Below, piece after piece: positions 8,738 to 16,878 of a stretch of 64,000 nt of DNA. The stretch's first letter is position 1; the number at the start of each line of letters is the position of its first letter. Under the pieces are notes generated by a model. That model searched no databases. It saw nothing but the letters and a program-made list of their open reading frames with translations, and had not been told where the DNA came from. Position numbers and translations under genes: made by a program. This stretch comes from Amycolatopsis sp. QT-25 (lineage in GTDB: Bacteria; Actinomycetota; Actinomycetes; Mycobacteriales; Pseudonocardiaceae). The stretch is taken from contig NZ_CP120210.1 of assembly GCF_029369745.1 (NCBI RefSeq), positions 806,001-870,000 of the forward strand, given 5' to 3'.

Positions 8738-10009
8738 ATGACCACGAACGTTCTGTCGCCCGACACGGGCGGCGCCACCATGCCGGTGAAGCCGACGAAG
8801 CGGCGCCTCCCCGGCTGGCTCAAGGGCGCCATCTGGGGGCTGCTGGCGGTCGGCGTGCTCGCGATCGCGTCGTACGCCACCGGCGTCAACACGCTGACCT
8901 CGACCAACACCGCGCACACCGCGCTGAGGCTGGCGCTGCCGATCCTGCTCTGCGCGCTCGGCGGCCTCTGGGCCGAACGCGCCGGCGTGATCAACATCGG
9001 CCTCGAAGGCATGATGATCCTCGGCACCTGGGGTGCCGCCTGGGGCGCGTACCACGGCGGGGTCTGGGCCGGGCTGATCTCGGCGGTCGTGTTCGGCGCG
9101 CTCGGCGGGCTGCTGCACGCCGTCGCGACGGTGACCTTCAACGTCAACCACATCGTCTCCGGTGTGGCGATCAACCTCCTCGGCCTCGGGGTGGCGAAGT
9201 ACCTGGCGAACCTGGTGTTCACCCCGCTTTCGGGGAACCCGCGCCAGTCGCCGCCGGTCCCGAAGTTCGACACCTATTCGGCGACGTTCCTCTCGGACTG
9301 GCTTTCGGATCTGGAGAAGATGCAGCGCGTCTTCGTCTCCGACCTCGCCGGCATTCTCAACGGCCTGGTCACCGAGGTCGCGCCCCTGACGATGATCGCG
9401 ATCGCGCTGGTGCCGATCAGCTATCTCGTGCTGTGGCGGACGCGGTTCGGCCTGCGGCTGCGGTCCTGCGGCGAGAACCCGGTGGCGGCCGAATCCCTCG
9501 GCGTGAACGTCTACCTGCACAAGTACGTCGCCATGATCATCTCCGGCGGGCTCGCCGGAATGGGCGGCGCGTCGCTCGTGTTGCTCGCGGGCGGGGCGGA
9601 CTACCTGGAGAACCAGACCAACAACCGCGGATACATCGGCCTCGCGGCGATGATCTTCGGCAACTGGCGCCCTGGCGGCCTGCTCGGTGGCGCGGCGCTG
9701 TTCGGTTACGCGGACGGCCTCCAGCTCGCCGGTGGCGGCACCGCGGTGCTCGCGCTGCTGTACGGCGCGGTGATCCTGCTGGCCGTGCTCGTGGCGGTGC
9801 AGTTGTTCCGCCGTCAGTGGATCGCTTCCGCGCTCGGGGTCGTGGGCGCCGGTCTGCTGTACGCGATCTACTGGACGAACGAAGACCTGCCCAGCGACTT
9901 GATCCCGTACACCGCGCACTTCGTGACGCTGATCGTGCTGGCGGTGGCTTCGCAGCGGCTGCGGCCGCCCAAGGCGGATGGCGCGCTGTACCGGCGAGGT
10001 GAGGACTGA
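8738..10009 (+). CDS. Nucleoside ABC transporter permease, subunit 2
   Basis: A 423-residue partner permease. The family block WAERAGVINIGLEGMMILG is present, as is the coupling segment LRLRSCGENPVAAESLGV. The C-terminus has extra hydrophobic segments after about residue 340, making it longer than many NupQ-type permeases. ATG 8738 follows GCGGAGGCGG closely. The cdd start codon comes directly after its stop, which ties transport to nucleoside catabolism in one transcript. Confidence 0.9.
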   Translation: MTTNVLSPDTGGATMPVKPTKRRLPGWLKGAIWGLLAVGVLAIASYATGVNTLTSTNTAHTALRLALPILLCALGGLWAERAGVINIGLEGMMILGTWGAAWGAYHGGVWAGLISAVVFGALGGLLHAVATVTFNVNHIVSGVAINLLGLGVAKYLANLVFTPLSGNPRQSPPVPKFDTYSATFLSDWLSDLEKMQRVFVSDLAGILNGLVTEVAPLTMIAIALVPISYLVLWRTRFGLRLRSCGENPVAAESLGVNVYLHKYVAMIISGGLAGMGGASLVLLAGGADYLENQTNNRGYIGLAAMIFGNWRPGGLLGGAALFGYADGLQLAGGGTAVLALLYGAVILLAVLVAVQLFRRQWIASALGVVGAGLLYAIYWTNEDLPSDLIPYTAHFVTLIVLAVASQRLRPPKADGALYRRGED

Positions 10010-10010
10010 C

Positions 10011-10400
10011 ATGGCGGAGTACGACTGGGATGCCCTGCGGGCTCAGGCCGTCGAGGCGGCGAAGTCGGCGTACGCGCCGTACTCGGGCCTGCACGTCGGT
10101 GTCGCCGGTGTGGTGGACGACGGCCGGATCGTCGTCGGCTGCAACGTCGAAAACGCTTCGTACGGCTTGGGAATGTGCGCGGAATGCACGATGGCGGGGC
10201 AGCTGCGGCTGACCGGCGGCGGCAAGCTCGTCGCCGTCGCCTGCCGCAGTGGTGAAGGCGATCTGCTGATGCCGTGCGGGCGCTGCCGTCAGATCCTGTT
10301 CGAGCACGGTGGTCCCGACTGCCTGGTGGACACCCCGAGCGGCATCCTGCCGATGTCTTCGGTGCTGCCGGACGCGTTCGGGCCGGACGACCTGCCATGA
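10011..10400 (+). CDS. cdd: Cytidine deaminase
   Basis: A 129-residue tetrameric-type enzyme that converts cytidine and deoxycytidine to uridine and deoxyuridine. The catalytic zinc site is visible as NVENASYGLGMCAECT, with the Cys ligand and general-acid Glu, and MPCGRCRQ, with two further Cys ligands. The start is one base after the upstream permease stop. The gene overlaps deoA by the sequence ATGA. Its product uridine or deoxyuridine is then a substrate for the DeoA-type phosphorylase encoded next. Confidence 0.95.
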   Translation: MAEYDWDALRAQAVEAAKSAYAPYSGLHVGVAGVVDDGRIVVGCNVENASYGLGMCAECTMAGQLRLTGGGKLVAVACRSGEGDLLMPCGRCRQILFEHGGPDCLVDTPSGILPMSSVLPDAFGPDDLP

Positions 10401-11677
10401 CCGCGTTCGCCGCCGTCGACGTCATCCGCGCGAAGCGGGACGGCGAACGGCTCACCGACGAGCAGATCGACTGGACGATCGACGCGTACACACGCGGCGA
10501 CCTCGCCGAGGAGCAGATGGCCGCGCTCGCGATGGCCGTCTTCCTGCGGGGGATGGACTCCGGTGAGATCGCGCGCTGGACCGGCGCGATGATCTCGTCG
10601 GGGGAGCGGCTCGACCTGAAGGTCGGCCGCCCGACCATCGACAAGCATTCGACGGGCGGGGTCGGTGACAAGATCACCCTCCCGCTGGCGCCGCTCGTCG
10701 CGGCCTGCGGGGCGGCCGTGCCGCAGTTGTCCGGGCGCGGGCTCGGGCACACGGGCGGGACACTCGACAAGCTGGAGTCGATCCCCGGCTGGCGTGCCGC
10801 CTTGTCGACATCGGAGATCATCCGGCAGCTCGACGAGGTCGGCGCGGTGGTCTGCGCGGCCACGTCCGGGCTGGCTCCCGCGGACAAGAAGCTGTACGCG
10901 CTGCGGGACGTGACTTCGACGGTGGAGTCGATCCCGCTGATCGCGAGCTCGATCATGAGCAAGAAGATCGCGGAAGGTTCGGCTGGGCTCGTCCTCGATG
11001 TGAAGACCGGTTCGGGCGCGTTCATGAAGACGCTTCCGCAGGCCCGCGAACTCGCGCGGACCCTGGTGGAGATCGGGACCGCGCACGGCGTCGCGACGAC
11101 GGCGCTGATCACGGACATGAACGTGCCGCTGGGACATGCCGTCGGGAACGCGATCGAGGTCGCGGAGTCGGTCGAGGTGCTGCGCGGCGGTGGCCCGGCC
11201 GACGTCGTCGAGCTGACCGTGTCGTTGGCGAGGGAGATGCTGGCGCTGGCGGGATTGTCCGAGGTGGACCCGGCCGCGGTGCTCGCGTCGGGGAAGGCCT
11301 ACGAGACATGGTGCCGGATGATCGCCGCGCAGGGCGGGGATCCGGACGCTGCTTTGCCGCGGCCCGAGCACGTCCATGTCGTCGAGGCGCCTGCGGACGG
11401 TGTGTTGTCTTCGCTGGACGCCTATTCGGTCGGGGTCGCCGCTTGGCGGCTCGGGGCCGGGCGGGCGCGCAAGGAGGATCCGGTGCAGGCCGCGGCCGGC
11501 GTGTTGTGCCTGGCGAAGCCGGGCGACAAGGTTTCCGCCGGGCAGCCGCTGCTGGAGCTGCACACCGATACGCCGGAGGCTGTTCCTTCGGCTCTCGCTG
11601 CGCTCACGGACGCCTACGCCGTCTCCTCGGATGCCCCGGCCTCCGCTTCGCTCGTCCTGGAGACCGTGCGGCCCTGA
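10397..11677 (+). CDS. deoA: Thymidine / pyrimidine-nucleoside phosphorylase
   Basis: A 426-residue glycosyltransferase-fold enzyme that cleaves thymidine or deoxyuridine with phosphate to the base and 2-deoxyribose-1-phosphate. The phosphate-binding loop KHSTGGVGDK, the block SGRGLGHTGGTLDKLESIPG and the dimer motif GSGAFMKT are all present. The C-terminal alpha/beta domain ends normally. ATG 10397 overlaps the cdd stop by 4 nt. It is the last gene of the transporter operon and is followed by palindrome family 1. The sugar phosphate it makes can be consumed by deoC at 24936 after mutase action. Confidence 0.95.
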   Translation: MTAFAAVDVIRAKRDGERLTDEQIDWTIDAYTRGDLAEEQMAALAMAVFLRGMDSGEIARWTGAMISSGERLDLKVGRPTIDKHSTGGVGDKITLPLAPLVAACGAAVPQLSGRGLGHTGGTLDKLESIPGWRAALSTSEIIRQLDEVGAVVCAATSGLAPADKKLYALRDVTSTVESIPLIASSIMSKKIAEGSAGLVLDVKTGSGAFMKTLPQARELARTLVEIGTAHGVATTALITDMNVPLGHAVGNAIEVAESVEVLRGGGPADVVELTVSLAREMLALAGLSEVDPAAVLASGKAYETWCRMIAAQGGDPDAALPRPEHVHVVEAPADGVLSSLDAYSVGVAAWRLGAGRARKEDPVQAAAGVLCLAKPGDKVSAGQPLLELHTDTPEAVPSALAALTDAYAVSSDAPASASLVLETVRP

Positions 11678-11699
11678 TCGCGATCCGCGTGGTAGGCCC

Positions 11700-11762
11700 A
11701 GAAGTACATGAAGGCCCCCTTCCTTGCGCCTAGCGCAAGGAAGGGGGCCTTCATGTACTTCT
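11700..11762. repeat. Palindrome family 1, copy 2 (30-bp arms)
   Basis: A perfect inverted repeat with a 3-nt centre between the convergent ends of deoA (11677) and the coiled-coil gene (11790). The core is identical to copy 1, while the ends are extended by complementary bases (AGA on the left, TCT on the right). Placement between convergent genes fits a two-way terminator. Confidence 0.85.
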
Positions 11763-11789
11763 GACGTGCTTCGGCGCGCTACGAGCGGA

Positions 11790-12878
11790 TCAGTCGGTGG
11801 TCTCGTCGGTACCGTCGGCCTTGGTCTTGCCGTCGGCCGCCTTGGGCGCCCGGCCGTTGCGCGAGCTGCGCCGCGGCTGACGCGGGGCGGGCGGCGGCGG
11901 GGAGATCTGCTGCACGGCCGGGCCACCGCCGAGCATCAGCTCCGCGAAGGTCGCCATCGCCTCGTCCAGCTGGCCGCCGATGCGGCGCACGGACTCGTCG
12001 TTGCTCCTGCGCACCAGCGAGTCGACCGAGTCGGTGTCCGGCTGCTTCTGCAGCGTGCTCTCGACCTTCGACAGACCGGAGCGGATCGAGCCGTCGAGGT
12101 CGCCGAGGCGGCCGGTGAAGCCGTCTTCGACCTTGTCGAGGCGCTCGGCCAGGTCGTCGAGGCGCGAGGTGACCTTTTCGAGGCGGTCGCCGAGGCCGTC
12201 GAGGCGGTCCGAAGCGTCGATCATCTCGCCGGTCTCGGTCAGCGCGGTCTTGACCGCCTCGGTGTTCGCGATGAGGCTTTCCTTGGTCGCCTTGTCGAGG
12301 TTCTCGACGCGGGTGCGCAGTTCGCGGTCGACGGTGTCGACGCGGTCGCGCAGGGCCGACTCGGCCTGCTCGACGCGCTCGCGCACCGGGCCGATCACCG
12401 ACTGCGGGAGCGCGTCGGTCTTCACGTCCTGCTTGTCGAGGTGCGCGCCGAGTTCGTCGAGACGGCGGTGGATGTTCTGGAGCTTGTCCTCGAGCCCGTC
12501 CATCCGGCCCCCGACGCCTTCCAGGCGCGCGGCCATGCCGTCGAGGCGGCCGTCGAGCTGGGCGAACGGCTTGGCGAGCTTGTCGACGATGCTTTCCACG
12601 GCGCGGGTCAGCGCGGCGATCGCGGTGTCCTGCGCTTCGAGCCGCGACATGGTCTCGTCGAGACGTTCGGCGAGCACGCTCGTCTCGGTGCGGTCGGGCA
12701 TCTCCGAGAGCCGCTTGCGCACCGCGCCGAGCGAGTCGACCGGGGCCAGACGTGCGTAGATGTCGTCGAGCGCGTCGAAGATCTGCTGCTGTTCGCTCTC
12801 ACGCACTTCGGCCGCGCGCACCAGCATGTTGCGCATCCGGTCGAAGGACGGGGCGGCAATGTGGTTGTCAGTGGTCAC
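11790..12878 (-). CDS. Long coiled-coil protein, function unknown
   Basis: A 362-residue cytoplasmic protein with no signal peptide or membrane segment. Residues about 20-310 are nearly continuous heptad-like helix, rich in Asp, Glu, Leu, Arg and Lys, with repeated blocks such as LDGLGDRLEKVTSRLDDLAE. A Pro/Arg/Lys-rich tail of about 50 residues follows. It ends facing deoA across palindrome family 1 and is divergent from add. The shape suggests a scaffold or polymerising protein, for example one involved in polar growth or chromosome organisation, but no family was recognised and this is inference only. Confidence 0.8.
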   Translation of the reverse strand: MTTDNHIAAPSFDRMRNMLVRAAEVRESEQQQIFDALDDIYARLAPVDSLGAVRKRLSEMPDRTETSVLAERLDETMSRLEAQDTAIAALTRAVESIVDKLAKPFAQLDGRLDGMAARLEGVGGRMDGLEDKLQNIHRRLDELGAHLDKQDVKTDALPQSVIGPVRERVEQAESALRDRVDTVDRELRTRVENLDKATKESLIANTEAVKTALTETGEMIDASDRLDGLGDRLEKVTSRLDDLAERLDKVEDGFTGRLGDLDGSIRSGLSKVESTLQKQPDTDSVDSLVRRSNDESVRRIGGQLDEAMATFAELMLGGGPAVQQISPPPPAPRQPRRSSRNGRAPKAADGKTKADGTDETTD

Positions 12879-13088
12879 TGCGGTGTCCTTCGTGGGCGGG
12901 GAAATGGGAGGGACGTGACGTGAAGCTTATCCATTGCGAAATTGCGCTGCGTATGGCCCCCGGGTATCGGACAATGTCGAGCTCTGCCCCTGATGGCCGA
13001 TTCAGCCCGTGATCGACAAAGCCGAGGGTTAACCAGAGCGTACGAGTTACCACCATGTAGGGGAATGACCGGCTGGTTACCGTTACGT

Positions 13089-14198
13089 ATGTCCTCTGAA
13101 AGCAGCAGGCACGGCCTCCCGGAGGCGGTACTGGCCCGCGCTCCGAAGGTTCTCCTCCATGACCACCTGGACGGCGGACTGCGTCCCGCCACGGTCGCCG
13201 AACTCGCCGAACGGACCGGCTACCGGTCCTTGCCGACCAGTGATCCCGTCGAACTCGGCCGGTGGTTCCGCGACGCCGCCGATTCCGGCTCCCTCGTCTC
13301 GTACCTCGAGACGTTCGCGCATACCTGCGGTGTCATGCAGACCGAGGAAGCGCTGGTCAGAGTAGCTACCGAAGCGGTGGAAGACCTCGCGGCGGACGGC
13401 GTCGTCTACGCCGAGGTGCGCTATGCCCCCGAACTCTTCGTCGAACGCGGACTGTCACTCGATGCGGTGGTCGAGGCCATTCAGGCCGGATTCGCCGAAG
13501 GTGAACGGAGAGTGGCGGACGGCGGCGGCCGGATCCGTGTCGGGACGTTGCTCTGCGCGATGCGCCAGCACGCCAGGGCGCTGGAGATCGCCGGTCTCGC
13601 CGTCCGCTACCGCGACGCCGGCGTGGTCGGGTTCGACATCGCCGGACCGGAAGACGGATTTCCGCCTACCGGATATCTCGACGCATTCGAGTTCCTGCGG
13701 ACGAACAATGCGCATTTCACCATTCACGCCGGGGAGGCGTTCGGGCTGCCGTCCATTCGGGAGGCGATTCAGCATTGCGGTGCCGAGCGGCTCGGCCACG
13801 GGGTGCGCATCGTCGAGGACATCAAGACCGACAGCGACGGCACGGTCCATTTGGGACGGTTGGCCGCCTACGTCCGCGACCGCCGGATCCCGCTGGAGAT
13901 CTGCCCCACGTCCAATGTCCAGACCGGAGCGGCACGCTCGATCGGCGAGCATCCGATCGGCCTGCTCACCCGGCTGCGGTTCCGCGTCACCGTCAACACC
14001 GACAACCGGCTGATGAGCGGCTGCTCGATGACCAGCGAATTCGCGGCGCTGGCCGAGGCGTTCGGCTTCGGGCTCGCCGATCTCGAGTGGTTCACCATCA
14101 ATGCGATGAAATCCGCGTTCCTCGATTTCGATCAGCGGCTCGACATCATCACCACGGTCATCGAGCCGGGCTATGCCGCCTTGCGTTCGTTAGCATAG
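13089..14198 (+). CDS. add: Adenosine deaminase
   Basis: A 369-residue TIM-barrel metalloenzyme that deaminates adenosine and deoxyadenosine to inosine forms. The metal-binding HDHLDGG near residue 25, the catalytic HAGEAFG, the [10 protein letters not shown] block and the late NTDNRLMSG are all visible; NTDN in place of the usual TDD is also what I recall for mycobacterial Add. ATG 13089 matches the family N-terminus but has only a weak ribosome site. Its product inosine feeds the purine-nucleoside phosphorylase at 40620. Confidence 0.94.
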   Translation: MSSESSRHGLPEAVLARAPKVLLHDHLDGGLRPATVAELAERTGYRSLPTSDPVELGRWFRDAADSGSLVSYLETFAHTCGVMQTEEALVRVATEAVEDLAADGVVYAEVRYAPELFVERGLSLDAVVEAIQAGFAEGERRVADGGGRIRVGTLLCAMRQHARALEIAGLAVRYRDAGVVGFDIAGPEDGFPPTGYLDAFEFLRTNNAHFTIHAGEAFGLPSIREAIQHCGAERLGHGVRIVEDIKTDSDGTVHLGRLAAYVRDRRIPLEICPTSNVQTGAARSIGEHPIGLLTRLRFRVTVNTDNRLMSGCSMTSEFAALAEAFGFGLADLEWFTINAMKSAFLDFDQRLDIITTVIEPGYAALRSLA

Positions 14199-14254
14199 AC
14201 AACTATCGTTCACTATATAGGAAAACTTTCTCAATTAGTGGAACGGTGGTCATC

Positions 14255-15463
14255 ATGACGCAGGTCGGGGACGTGGGGGTCGGAGGAAAAAGACGCTGGC
14301 TCGTCCTCGCGCTCGGCCTCGCCGCGCAGACCGCAAGCTGTTCGTTCCTCTACGGTCTCCCGTTCCTGGTGCCATCCATGCAGCGTGCGGAGGGGTTGTC
14401 GCTCGCCGAAGCGGGAACCGTGGTCGCGGCGCCGAGTCTTGGCCTGTTGTTCACCTTGATCCTGTGGGGCGCGGCCGCGGACCGTTACGGAGAGCGTTTG
14501 GTAATGGCCCTCGGGCTCGGCGGTTCGGGGTTACTCCTCGTGTACGCGGCCGTCGGCGACCACTCGCTCGCGGTCCTCTTCGGAGTGTTTCTGCTCGCCG
14601 GTGCGAGCACCGCGTCAGTGAACGCCGCGAGCGGCCGGGCCGTCCTCGGCTGGTTCGGCCCGGCCGAGCGGGGCTTCGCGATGGGTATCCGCCAGATGGC
14701 CCAGCCGCTCGGGGTGGGCGTCGCCGCCTTCGGTCTCCCGCCGCTCGCGGATCGCTGGGGTTTCCAGGTTTCGCTCATCCTGCCCGCGTCGACCGCGATC
14801 GCCGTCGCGCTGCTCGTCGCCCGGCTGCTGGTCGATCCGCCGCGTCCCGAGGCCGAAGCGGGCAAGCGGGAGAAGCCGCCGTCGCCGTACCGGAAGCCGG
14901 CGTTGTGGCGGGTCCACGGCGCGAGCGCGCTGCTGGTGGTCCCGCAGTTCACGGTCTCCGCCTTCACACCCGTGTACCTGGTGACCATGCACGGCTGGAC
15001 GGCGGCGTCCGCGGGCTGGTTCGTCGGCGCCGTCCAGATCCTCGGCGCGTTGGGCAGGATCGTGTCGGGTTACTGGTCCGACCGCGCCGGCAGCAGGCTG
15101 CGGCCGATGCGGCAGCTGGCGGTCGCGAGCGCCGCGGTGATGCTGCTGGTCGCGCTCGGGGACGCGACGTGGCCGTGGCTGGTGCTGCTCGCGCTCGTGC
15201 TGGCCGCGGTGATCACCGTGTCGGACAACGGGCTCGGGTTCACCGCCTCGGCGGAGATGGCCGGGCTCGCGTGGGCGGGACGGGCGATGGGCACGCAGAA
15301 CACCGGCCAGAACATCGCCGCGGCACTCACGCCGCCGCTGCTGGGCCTCGTGATCGGTGATGCGCGGTACGCCTTGGCGTTCTGCGTGGCCGCGGTCTTC
15401 CCGATGCTCGCCGTGGCGGTGGTGCCCGTCAGGCACGAAAAGGACCCCTCAGGACGAACCTGA
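14255..15463 (+). CDS. MFS transporter, substrate unknown
   Basis: A 402-residue membrane protein with about twelve hydrophobic helices in two halves, split by the hydrophilic loop around PPRPEAEAGKREKPPSPYRK. The MFS loop motif appears as WGAAADRYGERLVMALGLG near residue 65 and as GYWSDRAGSR in the second half. ATG 14255 was chosen because the upstream part of the frame overlaps add. The 57 bp after add is AT-rich (around CACTATATAGGAAAACTTTC), which hints at its own promoter. Closeness to add makes a purine-related solute possible, but nothing in the protein proves it. A terminator hairpin overlaps its stop. Confidence 0.85.
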   Translation: MTQVGDVGVGGKRRWLVLALGLAAQTASCSFLYGLPFLVPSMQRAEGLSLAEAGTVVAAPSLGLLFTLILWGAAADRYGERLVMALGLGGSGLLLVYAAVGDHSLAVLFGVFLLAGASTASVNAASGRAVLGWFGPAERGFAMGIRQMAQPLGVGVAAFGLPPLADRWGFQVSLILPASTAIAVALLVARLLVDPPRPEAEAGKREKPPSPYRKPALWRVHGASALLVVPQFTVSAFTPVYLVTMHGWTAASAGWFVGAVQILGALGRIVSGYWSDRAGSRLRPMRQLAVASAAVMLLVALGDATWPWLVLLALVLAAVITVSDNGLGFTASAEMAGLAWAGRAMGTQNTGQNIAAALTPPLLGLVIGDARYALAFCVAAVFPMLAVAVVPVRHEKDPSGRT

Positions 15464-15473
15464 GGGGCCCTTT
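15439..15473. terminator. Terminator hairpin between MFS gene and acidic-protein gene
   Basis: AAAGG-A-CCCCTCAGG pairs with CCTGAGGGG-C-CCTTT across a 5-nt loop, giving 14 base pairs with one mismatch and an A/T outer end. It overlaps the MFS stop codon and lies 11 nt from the convergent gene at 15484, so it could serve both. Confidence 0.75.
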
Positions 15474-15483
15474 CGCGGGTGGA

Positions 15484-16725
15484 TCAGACTACCGTGAGGC
15501 GGTTCTCGAAGGTCTCGACGAGCTTGCGCCACTCGGACTGCTCGGCGTCGAACGGAGCGCTCGGCTCCAGGCGCGACGGGTCCGGCCGCAGCACGAACGA
15601 CACCAGCCAGCCAAGGCTTTCGTTGCCGGCCAGCGCGGTCTCGACGCTGTCGTCCTCGGCCCATTCGGCGGCGTCGGTGATCAGCTCGACGGCCAGCTCC
15701 AGCTGGGTCGGGTCGATCGCCTCGGGGCCTTCGGCGATGTCGTCGGCGATCCCGTTCAGCACGTAGGTGTTCTCGGCGTCGACGTCGATCTCGAGCTCAC
15801 CCGCGATGGCCTTCGTGGTCACCTCGTCCCAAGTGGACACGTGGGAGAGGTCGTTGTCCGCCAGTTCCTTGTCGTCCGCGATCGCGCGGACGAGGGCCTT
15901 CTCGGAGGTGAAGACGTCGATCTCGCCTTCGCTGCCGAGGAAGATCGGCTTGTCGTCGAGGTAGCAGCGCAGCGTGTAGTACTCGGCGCCGGAGGTGATG
16001 ATCTTGATCGGGTCGATGCCGACCTCGCCCCAGAACCCGACGGGCTCGTCGTCGTCGTCCTCGTCATCGACATCGTCGACGAGGTCCTCGTCGACGGCGG
16101 CCGCTTCGGCTTCGGCGGACTCCGCGAGGAAGGTCGCGAGCTCCTCCGCCGTCTGCTCCAGCACCTTCTCGTCGACGTCGGGCGCGGTCACCAGACCGTC
16201 GATCGCGTCGAGGACGGTGTCCCACTTCTCGGAGACCGCCTGCGACAGGTCCGCCCAGAGACGCTCGCCGTCGCGGCCGGAGAAGGGCAGCGTGCCCTGA
16301 TCCAGCAGCGAGAAGCTCTCGTGCGCGTCGAGGACTTCGTGGACCTCTTCGAGCTCGCACACGTCCGCGAGCGAACGCACGATGCCGATGATCTCGGCCA
16401 GCTCACCGAGCGTCCACTGGTCCGGCTTCTCGGCGACCAGCTCGGGGACACCCACCAGGTCGTAGGTGTGGTCGTCGTCCGGGATCAGCTCGGGCACGTT
16501 CAGCGCGGGCACGACCTCCCACGCCGGGTGGTCGAGCAGGTCGTGCTGCTCGGAGGTCCGAACGAAGGCGGCGAGATGCGCGGCGTCCGGGAAGGCGTAC
16601 AGGTCTTCCTCGTCGCCGAGGAAGGCTTCCCATTCCTCGCCGTCTTCCCGCCAGCGCGGCGCCCAGAGGGTGACGACGTCACCTTGGGGCAGGCCGAGTT
16701 CGATCGGGATGATGTCCTGTGCCAT
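15484..16725 (-). CDS. Conserved acidic protein, function unknown
   Basis: A strongly acidic 413-residue protein that starts MAQDIIPIELGLPQGDVVTL and has an Asp/Glu-rich run around residues 215-232 (DDVDDEDDDDEP). Hydrophobic and aromatic positions before and after this run suggest two globular parts. There is no signal peptide or membrane helix. It is divergent from the DUF3516 helicase with 153 bp between the starts. A similar acidic protein is, from memory, Rv3311 in the corresponding M. tuberculosis region. Relatives are sometimes called primosomal proteins without evidence that I know of. Confidence 0.85.
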   Translation of the reverse strand: MAQDIIPIELGLPQGDVVTLWAPRWREDGEEWEAFLGDEEDLYAFPDAAHLAAFVRTSEQHDLLDHPAWEVVPALNVPELIPDDDHTYDLVGVPELVAEKPDQWTLGELAEIIGIVRSLADVCELEEVHEVLDAHESFSLLDQGTLPFSGRDGERLWADLSQAVSEKWDTVLDAIDGLVTAPDVDEKVLEQTAEELATFLAESAEAEAAAVDEDLVDDVDDEDDDDEPVGFWGEVGIDPIKIITSGAEYYTLRCYLDDKPIFLGSEGEIDVFTSEKALVRAIADDKELADNDLSHVSTWDEVTTKAIAGELEIDVDAENTYVLNGIADDIAEGPEAIDPTQLELAVELITDAAEWAEDDSVETALAGNESLGWLVSFVLRPDPSRLEPSAPFDAEQSEWRKLVETFENRLTVV

Positions 16726-16878
16726 TCCTAAGCCCTCTCGGATTACCGCCTGTGTGCGCGCGACCGGGCGTTGCCTGCCCGATGGGTGCGCGGTACCGCG
16801 AAGCCTACGGGTTTCCGGCTGAGGGCGCGATCACCCCTCGCCAAGAAGCGACCAACGGATGGCACGATAGGTCCTCTG

